Source of the DNA: a virus
Length of the DNA stretch: 46,360 bases
IMG/VR virus record: IMGVR_UViG_3300037245_003600
Location: 1-46,360 of that record
Strand: one strand, 5' to 3'
Below the pieces are notes generated by a model. The model was not told the DNA's origin. It saw nothing but the letters and a program-made list of their open reading frames with translations, and did no database searches. The position numbers were made by a program, and so were the translations under genes. Position 1 is the first letter of the stretch; the number at the start of each line of letters is the position of its first letter. Positions 17,611-25,400 of this stretch are shown here, piece by piece.

Positions 17611-18561
17611 ATGGGTGAAACTGGATATTTTGAAAATCTATTAAGGAAGTACGAGGCATCCGGTAATGTTGTCGAGGCGCAGAAAGTGACTCCCTATACA
17701 TATGCTACCGGAAGTCGAGCTGTTCCGACAGGTACAGGGCCAGCGCCGGCAGCTCCCGGCACTCCGCCAGCCCCTGGTGCTGCACCAGCAGCTACGGCTG
17801 GCGCTGAAGGATTTCCGGCTGCTACCGAGGCAAAGACAGACGTGACAGATGCAACGGCCATTTATAATCAAATGGTCCAGGCCGGCCAGGCAGACATAGA
17901 TGCTGCAAAGGCTAAAGGCGTCGAGGTCTCAATCGGAACTCCACCCCCACAGGTGCTTAGTGATGCACCCCGGACGGATGGTCGTGGTCAATGGCAGCCC
18001 GGTGGAACTCCGATGATCGATCCATATGCGAAGGAAGCAGCTCCGACAGGTCCGACAGGGCCAGCGCCGGATCTTGATATATCAAATGTGGTACTTGATC
18101 TACCTGATTATCAGCCACCTAAAGAAAGCGCAAGCGCCCGGAAGGGAGCCGCTGAAGAGGCTTACCAGCGTGGCCGCGGGGACATGGGAGAGCAGGTTCA
18201 TAATGCTATTATATCTGCAAAATCAATGCAGAATCCCCAGGCAAGAGCTCAATTCGTTGGTCAGGTTCTAAGGGGTATGGGTGCCGGCCTTGCAGGTTTA
18301 TCAGCAGCCGCAGGCAAAGAAGGACGTCAGGTTGCCGCTCAGAAGCGTGGGGAGCAGCTTAGGATATATGAGGCTAAGCATAAAGTGGAATCTGCTGAGA
18401 CATTAGCTCAGTACAATGCAGAGCTCGATCAGGCAATGGCTCAATGGACAGCCGATATGGCAACCTGGTCATCTGGCGGAGAGCTTGGCCGCAAGCAAAT
18501 AAGAAGATCTACCTCCGCGGATGATAAGAGCGGAAGAAATAACAAAACGAGAGGTATGTAA
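17611..18561 (+). CDS. Low-complexity internal virion protein (ejection module)
   Basis: 316 residues. The N-terminal 150 residues are Ala/Pro/Gly/Thr-rich and likely unstructured (GTGPAPAAPGTPPAPGAAPA), with a helix AIYNQMVQAGQADIDAAKAKG. The C-terminal half is helical, with VLRGMGAGLAGLSAAAGKEG, a glycine-zipper-like membrane-active segment, then EAKHKVESAETLAQYNAELDQA. Such patterns fit small internal or ejected proteins that precede giant ejection proteins in podoviruses. The next gene starts one base after its stop. Family not recognised. Confidence 0.65.
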   Translation: MGETGYFENLLRKYEASGNVVEAQKVTPYTYATGSRAVPTGTGPAPAAPGTPPAPGAAPAATAGAEGFPAATEAKTDVTDATAIYNQMVQAGQADIDAAKAKGVEVSIGTPPPQVLSDAPRTDGRGQWQPGGTPMIDPYAKEAAPTGPTGPAPDLDISNVVLDLPDYQPPKESASARKGAAEEAYQRGRGDMGEQVHNAIISAKSMQNPQARAQFVGQVLRGMGAGLAGLSAAAGKEGRQVAAQKRGEQLRIYEAKHKVESAETLAQYNAELDQAMAQWTADMATWSSGGELGRKQIRRSTSADDKSGRNNKTRGM

Positions 18562-18562
18562 C

Positions 18563-19471
18563 ATGGCATCTACAATTCAAGAGTATTTAAAACAAGTCAG
18601 GGCTGCCGGGGCTACGCCTACGTTTACAAATATAGGTGGTGAGAATCCGATGCTTGCTCCGGGCCCTGGACGGCCCATGGGCGGACCGCAAGTTCCTGGG
18701 GCTTATATGATCGAGGAAGCCGGTGGACAGCCTACAATGGATCCGTCCGGAGCTGTTACCCCCGCGCCGGCGCCGGCTATACCAGCAGCAGGCCAAGATG
18801 TCACACAATCTCAGATAGGTCAAGATGACGCATGGGCCCTGGCGGGACCAGCAACAAAGGCGATGCTCCCGGAAATTTGGAAGGCTACATTTCCTGGTAA
18901 GGAGCCCGGTGCTGAGCTCAGTAAAGAAGAGATGATTAAATGGAAAGCTGCAGGAACAACTATGAGAAATGCCAATGTCGATCGGTTCGAGCACCAGCTT
19001 GAAATGAGACAAAAGGATAAGGACCGTGAGGCAAGGGCTACAGCAGCTTTGCCGGCAGAAGAATTGACCATTAAACAAAGAGCCGACTATATCAAGGGCT
19101 TTATGGATGATCATGCTAAGATCCTTGGTGATCCAATGAATCCCATGAGTAAGCAACTGCAGGGCATTACCGCTCAGCAATATGCACAAGAAAGGCTTCA
19201 GTCAATAGAGGCATCACTCAGCGGACAGGCAATACCAGAAGAAGGTCAGCCTGCCGTAGGAGGTCAGCCCGGTGCAATTCCGGCACAGGGAGCCCCTGCA
19301 TCGCCGGCACAGGTTGGAAACGAGGCCTTTAGTGAACCTCAGCAAAGTGCGCCGATGGATCTTCGTAAGGAGATCGCCGCTTTGGCAGCTGTCCATGGTC
19401 GCACTCCAGAGGGAAAGGCCAAAGCCATAGCAGAGCTTCGACAACGATATCCTCAATTACAAATAAGATAA
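18563..19471 (+). CDS. Low-complexity internal virion protein (ejection module)
   Basis: 302 residues beginning MASTIQEYLKQVRAAGAT. The start at 18563, one base after the preceding stop and behind GAGAGGTATG, is preferred over the in-frame upstream ATG at 18521 because that would overlap the preceding gene by 41 bases. N- and C-terminal parts are Pro/Ala/Gly-rich; the centre (about 95-220) is charged helical (MRNANVDRFEHQLEMRQKDK). Its C-terminus has DLRKEIAALAAVHGRTPEGK. Likely co-packaged with the giant protein downstream; function unknown. Confidence 0.65.
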   Translation: MASTIQEYLKQVRAAGATPTFTNIGGENPMLAPGPGRPMGGPQVPGAYMIEEAGGQPTMDPSGAVTPAPAPAIPAAGQDVTQSQIGQDDAWALAGPATKAMLPEIWKATFPGKEPGAELSKEEMIKWKAAGTTMRNANVDRFEHQLEMRQKDKDREARATAALPAEELTIKQRADYIKGFMDDHAKILGDPMNPMSKQLQGITAQQYAQERLQSIEASLSGQAIPEEGQPAVGGQPGAIPAQGAPASPAQVGNEAFSEPQQSAPMDLRKEIAALAAVHGRTPEGKAKAIAELRQRYPQLQIR

Positions 19472-19481
19472 GGGGCTTATA

Positions 19482-22400
19482 ATGCCAAATCGGTTTTTAG
19501 AATTTCAAAAAAGAATGTTCGACATCCAGAGAGCCAAGGAACAGGTACAGCCCGGTTACCGTGATCCTTATATAGCGGCAGATCCTCCTAAAGAGGATGT
19601 ACCGGAGCATAAAGATTACCCTGTACATACCGAGGCGCCCGGGTCTTTCTTTACTGGTGAGCCACCTGATGTCAATAGAATTATGGACCAGGAGTTTAAT
19701 GCACCTACCGCTACGACTCAAAAGCAGCAGTCCGATTACGAAAATGTCATGAGGCGGCAGGACGTAAACTATATGCTCGACGAGGCATTCGAGGAAGAGC
19801 CGAGTACACTTCATAAAACAGGCCGGCTGGCTGAGGAGATAGGTATAGCTGCTGGTCAGGGTGTCGCAGACCTTGCGCGCAGTGCGAAGGTATCTGCTGA
19901 GGCCAGGGACATAGAGGCACTTCCAACTGAAGAGCTGTTAAAAACCACCTTGGAGAAAAAGGAAGTCGGTACCTGGTGGAGAGAATTTAAAGAGGATAAG
20001 GGTGTTGATCCTACCAGTGCAGAGATAGACACCAAAAAGAGGGAAGTAGCCACCAGACGCAAGCAGGCTCAGATTAAAAATAATCAGAAACTTATCGAGG
20101 CATTCCCCGAGTCAAAGGGCCGCGCATTTGAAGGCGGGGTCATGATGATTGTCGAGGACGCAGCTACCGGTCTTGTCAGGTCTTGGCCTATTATGGTGTC
20201 AGCTTCTGTCAATCCTTTAATCGGATTTAGCATTGCAGCTATCCAGATGCATGGCCAGAAGGCTGATGAACTCTTAGAGCAAGGGTATACACCTGAGGAA
20301 GCTAATCAGGCGGCCAAGCTATATGCAGCTCCGGCAGCCCTACTTGAGACAGCTGGTGCAGTGTTTGGTATCAGAGCATTTAAAACTGTATTCGGAAAGG
20401 CAGGGGCTGGCTTAGGTCTATCGGCTGTTGCCAAGAAGAAGGTGGGTGCAGTTCTTCAGAATATGATTGCTGAGGGCACAGAGGAGTTCCTTCAAGAAGA
20501 ATGGGATGTCATCGTTACTGTGTATGCAGAGAATCCGAATGCGAGCCCCGAGTCTATATTAAGTCAGGCTAAAGAAATATGGGCTTCTCCGGAGCAAATG
20601 AGAAAAGCATCGTATGCCGCTGTTGTTGGTGGTGTTGGTGGTATCATGCCGGGTGCCGCAGGTGCCGCTATGAAGCAGGCGGTCGCGCTCCCGAAGAAGG
20701 CCTTGTCATACAAGCGTCCCCTTAAGGCGATCACCGATGAGGATTACAATCTTATTCAAAAGGGTGAAATGACCCAGGTACAGCTCCAGAAAAAGTATAA
20801 GGGGCGTGCTGACATTCAAGGACTAATTGATAAACTGTATGCAGAATACACTCCGCCCGTCCAGGAAACTGCAGCAATTCCAGAGCAGGGACCGACCGAG
20901 GACGAGGTAGCTGCATTCTATGGACTCGATGCCCAGGAGCTGTTTGACGATGTCTTCTTAGAAGAAGGTCCGGCGCCGCCAGCGGTAGAGGATAACTTTG
21001 CCGGCAGAGCTCGTGAGCTGCTTGTGAAAATGGGCAAGAAAGAACCGACCGAGGCAGAGGTTGCTGAGGTTGTCGAAAAGATAGAACGATTCAAACAGCC
21101 CGAGCTTTCCGGTGTCGATGCCGAGATAATGGAGTCTGCCGATATCAAAATTGCAGCTCTTAGATATAAGGGTGAGGTCTTTACCGGCGCCAATCATGGC
21201 GAGGCCATGGATAGGGTAGAGGATAAATTCGGTTATATTCCAGATGAAGATTTTATATCTGGTAAAATGGAAGACGGATTTTTGACTACTGACGACGAGT
21301 TTCTTAATCGTACCGAAGCATACAAGGTGGCAGATGAAGCCGGACAGATCAAGCGAGAGCCTGTTATTGATCCTACATATAAGGGACCGGATCTTTCTGT
21401 CATGGATGAACCTTTAATAGCGGAAGATTTAATGGAGCAGGTTGAAGCCCCTCCGAAGACAATAAAGGATCTTGATCAAAAGCCTATAACTCCTCCGACT
21501 GTATTTTACAGGGGTGAGACAAAAGAAAAGACCGGTAAACGCATAACGACCGGAGATGAATTTTGGGATAGTCAATTATTCATATCCTCAGACGAGGCCG
21601 GTGCAAAGATGTACGGTGAGAAGATCACAAGGTTTGAGGCAAGGCCCGATGCCAAGATATTATATGAAGGGACAAAGCCATTCGTTGCTTTCCATAAGGG
21701 TATCCCCAAAACAACCAGCCTACTGGAGAGTTCTTCTATAGTTGCCAAGAAAGCCAAAGAGGCCGGCTACGATGCGGTATGGTTTAAGCGCCAGGGTGAT
21801 GTCGGCACTATCGTATTTAACAAAGAAGCGTTCACCAAAGGCGCCCAGGCAGCCCCGAAAAAGGAATTTATATCTGCCAAGGCTGCCAAGAGAGAAAAGG
21901 TCTATGACAAGAAGCCGGTAACAAAAGAGTCAGTGGCGGCTGCCAGGAAAAAATCCGCAGAGATTGCAAAGAGACTTGGCATACCTGAAGTTAAGGAACA
22001 GATTGAACCTAAGAAGGGACAAAAGCAACAGGTCTCTCCTGGTAAATGGGAAGTACCTACTTCTCCAGGTATGAGATCGATCTATGCACCTATATCAGCG
22101 CTTATCGATCAGGCCCATTTAAGAAAGACTGGTGAGGCAAAAGTACTCAGTGGCCTAAGGGACTATACCCCTGATACGGTCCTGGTAAACGGATTGACCC
22201 TGCAGAATCTTATTGATAAATTCAATGCCGGTGAAAGATGGCTTAAGGTCAAGGAGGACTTGAGCACTGCACAAGTAGGCGAGAAGGAAGCAGCTGCAAT
22301 TAAGAAAGTATACGACACCCTGCCTGTAATAGCAGAGCCCACAAAGCTTGGTGATAAGCTTATAGCCGGTTTCCATGCAATAGCAAAGAAGTCTAAGAGG

Positions 22401-25400
22401 TTGCACTTCTTTAAAAAGATAGGCAAATTCTCTGGTATTTCTGGCTTCCACATAGGGGCTGACAGCTTCTTGTCAGATACCGCCGATGTTGGGTGGCACA
22501 CATACATGCATGAGACCTTTCATGATTTGCGAACTGAGAATGCCGAGCTATTCAAGTCCATGATTAAACTGGTTAAACCGTTGGTTGACATAGCCAAATT
22601 CAAAGAATACAAGAAGGCTGTCAACGATTCAAGAATTGCGCGTGGCAGGGAAGCAATATCGAATGAGCTCATGATGGAAGAGTACATGGCTATCCATATG
22701 GGCACAGCTGCCAATACAAAGGCCTTTTGGAAAAAGGTGTTCAGCCATGATTATGCGCTGTTCGATGCACTCGGGCAGAAGGTTATGGAGATCCTTAAGA
22801 CCGCAGGGCCCCATGTCAATGATGCATCAAATAGCAGAATGTTTAGTGATAGCGATACTGTAATGGATGCCCTGGCAGATGGATATAAGGAATACTGGTC
22901 CGACGCCGGACTGTTCGTTAAGCCTGGTGAGAAGGTCGATAAGGTTAGTGCCGCTCAGGCCGGATATGCTGCAGAGTCACTAAGTTATAGTTTGGATCCA
23001 ACAACTATAGCTGCTATCCTTGAAGGCCAGACACTAAAGGACGACACTATAAAGATCCTCGATCTGCTCGGAAGGGCCGGATCAGTCGACGATAGTCTTA
23101 TGACTCAGCTTGCTATCCAGAAATTTACGCCCAAAGAAGTCCTTACTGAAAAAGAGATAAAACTCAGGAATGCCAAGGTTAAGGGGCCTGCCAAGGCAGT
23201 CTATGAGAAGGCCTTAAAGGCATACGATGTAACAAAGAAGTTGTCCAGGAAGCAGGTTGCAAATCAGCTGTCTCGTGATGAACGTCCGAGCTTTATGAAT
23301 ATAACACTTGCGATGAAGAACAATAAGGGCCTCAAGACAGCGGTCAAAAAGCTCGGGAAGGATGCCGGGGTAGAGCTGTTCGAACAGGATGGATCTTTTA
23401 AGCATCATCCAATGGAAGAACGAACGAAGCCGGATACGGATAAGGTCTTTAAACTGTTACCATTATATGGAGGATTCAGGAGATCCATTGCCCAAACTAT
23501 GGTAGATGAAATGCCCCAGGCTCGCAAAGAGGCATTCAGAAAAGATATCATAAAATGGGTGGAGAAAGCCTATAAGGATGGTACCGATCCAAAACTGTTT
23601 GACAGGAAGCTTGAAGCTATTCAGGACAATGAATACCGGATAGCATCCGCAGTAAGGGTTGCCCATAAGACCCTTGGTGCTATCAATCTAAATTCGATGT
23701 GTCCGATGTTCAATATTGGAAATCACGGTTGCTACCTTGATGGTTGCTATGTAACCGGCCAGGGGATGGGTGGCCAGGGCTTGAACTTTTATAATACGGC
23801 CCTGTATACTGGCGAGCTGTTACAAATGAGCCAGGAAGCGATCGATAAGTTTAATGCAGTCGGTGGGTTACGAATAAACGGATCCGGAGATACAACCACT
23901 GAGCAGTTCGGGGCTCTCGAGGATGTACTCAAGCATGCTGGCATGAGAGGATTGAAGCTTAAATGGATCACAAAACAGGAAGCCGCATTTGAATTTATCC
24001 ATAAGATGCAATCCAGTAAGGATAAGAATGTAAAGAAAACTGCAATGGCCACAGTCCTTCAGCCTACCGTAGATCCTTATTGGGTCCCGGTAACCGAGGA
24101 CGATATGAAGGGCTCCGCGGTAGACGTGCTTGAACTGGCCAAGGCTGCCAAGGCCGGCAAGACAGATGCTGTCATTGCTGCATATAAGCAGGTTACTGGA
24201 CGAGAAGCCCGGGTAATTAACGGACAGGTGTTTAGAAAGTATGGGTTCTCCTCTGCTCAACTTGCTGAAATGTCAAAGAAATACAAGAAGGTCAAGGTGC
24301 AGCCGAGGCTTGTTGTCGGTACATTTAAAGAGATCGCTAAGTATGCCCTGGAAACTCCACAGATGATTCAGACGTGGATGCATGCTGCTATTAGACCAGG
24401 CCTGTATTCAGAGATTGACGGTAAAGTTTTGGGCGAAGGTGAGATCGGAAACTTTAGACTCCGAGCAACATTCGTATTAGGCCTAACGGGCTATGAGCTC
24501 AAGGGCACTAATGCCAAGGGGAAGGTTGTTGAAGGCGCCAAGGTTTACGAGGCATTCAATAAATACGTTGCTAAAAAATATACTCCACAACAGCGCGTTA
24601 AAATATTCAATGCTCTATTCGGGATGCTCAAAAAAGACTCAAGCGCTCTATGCTGTAGGGCCGGCGCCACCACAAATGCATGTGATACCTGTACAAGTCA
24701 CTGTATGCAGGGCACGAGCTATACCGGAACTGAGCTCAGGGGTATAGCAGAGAAGGCCACACAACTGGCTACGTTTCCGGAAGAGAAGCCTGTCAAGAAG
24801 GCTAAGCCTGTTAAAAGGGTCAAGCCTGAAGTCATGGAGTCCATCGAAATCACTCCGGCCTTAGAGGAGTGGAATAAGGACGCTGAGTCACAAGGAACCT
24901 TTTTTCATGCTACCGATGCCGTGGAGGATTTTGATACATTCGATCCTGACCTATCAGATCTTGGCATGCACTTTGGTACCGTGGAGCAGGCAGGAGATAT
25001 GGGCGAGAGGGATACCCTCCATGGGAGAATGAGAACATTTCCAGTAAGACTTAATATAAAAAAGCCACTAAGGATAATTGACACTGGAGCATTCAGCCGG
25101 GTGGGTATTGAGTGGCAACTTGCAGAACACAAGGACTTAGATGATGCAAAGTCCCAGGAAGTGATCTATGAAATGATAGATGAACTCGACCTCATTGAAA
25201 CAGATATGGATAGCCAGGAATACATACTCGAAACGAATAAGATCATGAGGGCATATATCCAGGACCTCGGATACGATGGTCTTGTTTATCTTAACAGGGG
25301 TGAGGGATTTGGTGGAAGAGAAGTTATTAGTCGCTCCAAGGATACTGACAAGGCTTTCTTTAAGGAAAATCCTGATGCTAAGGATTCATGGGTAGCTTTT

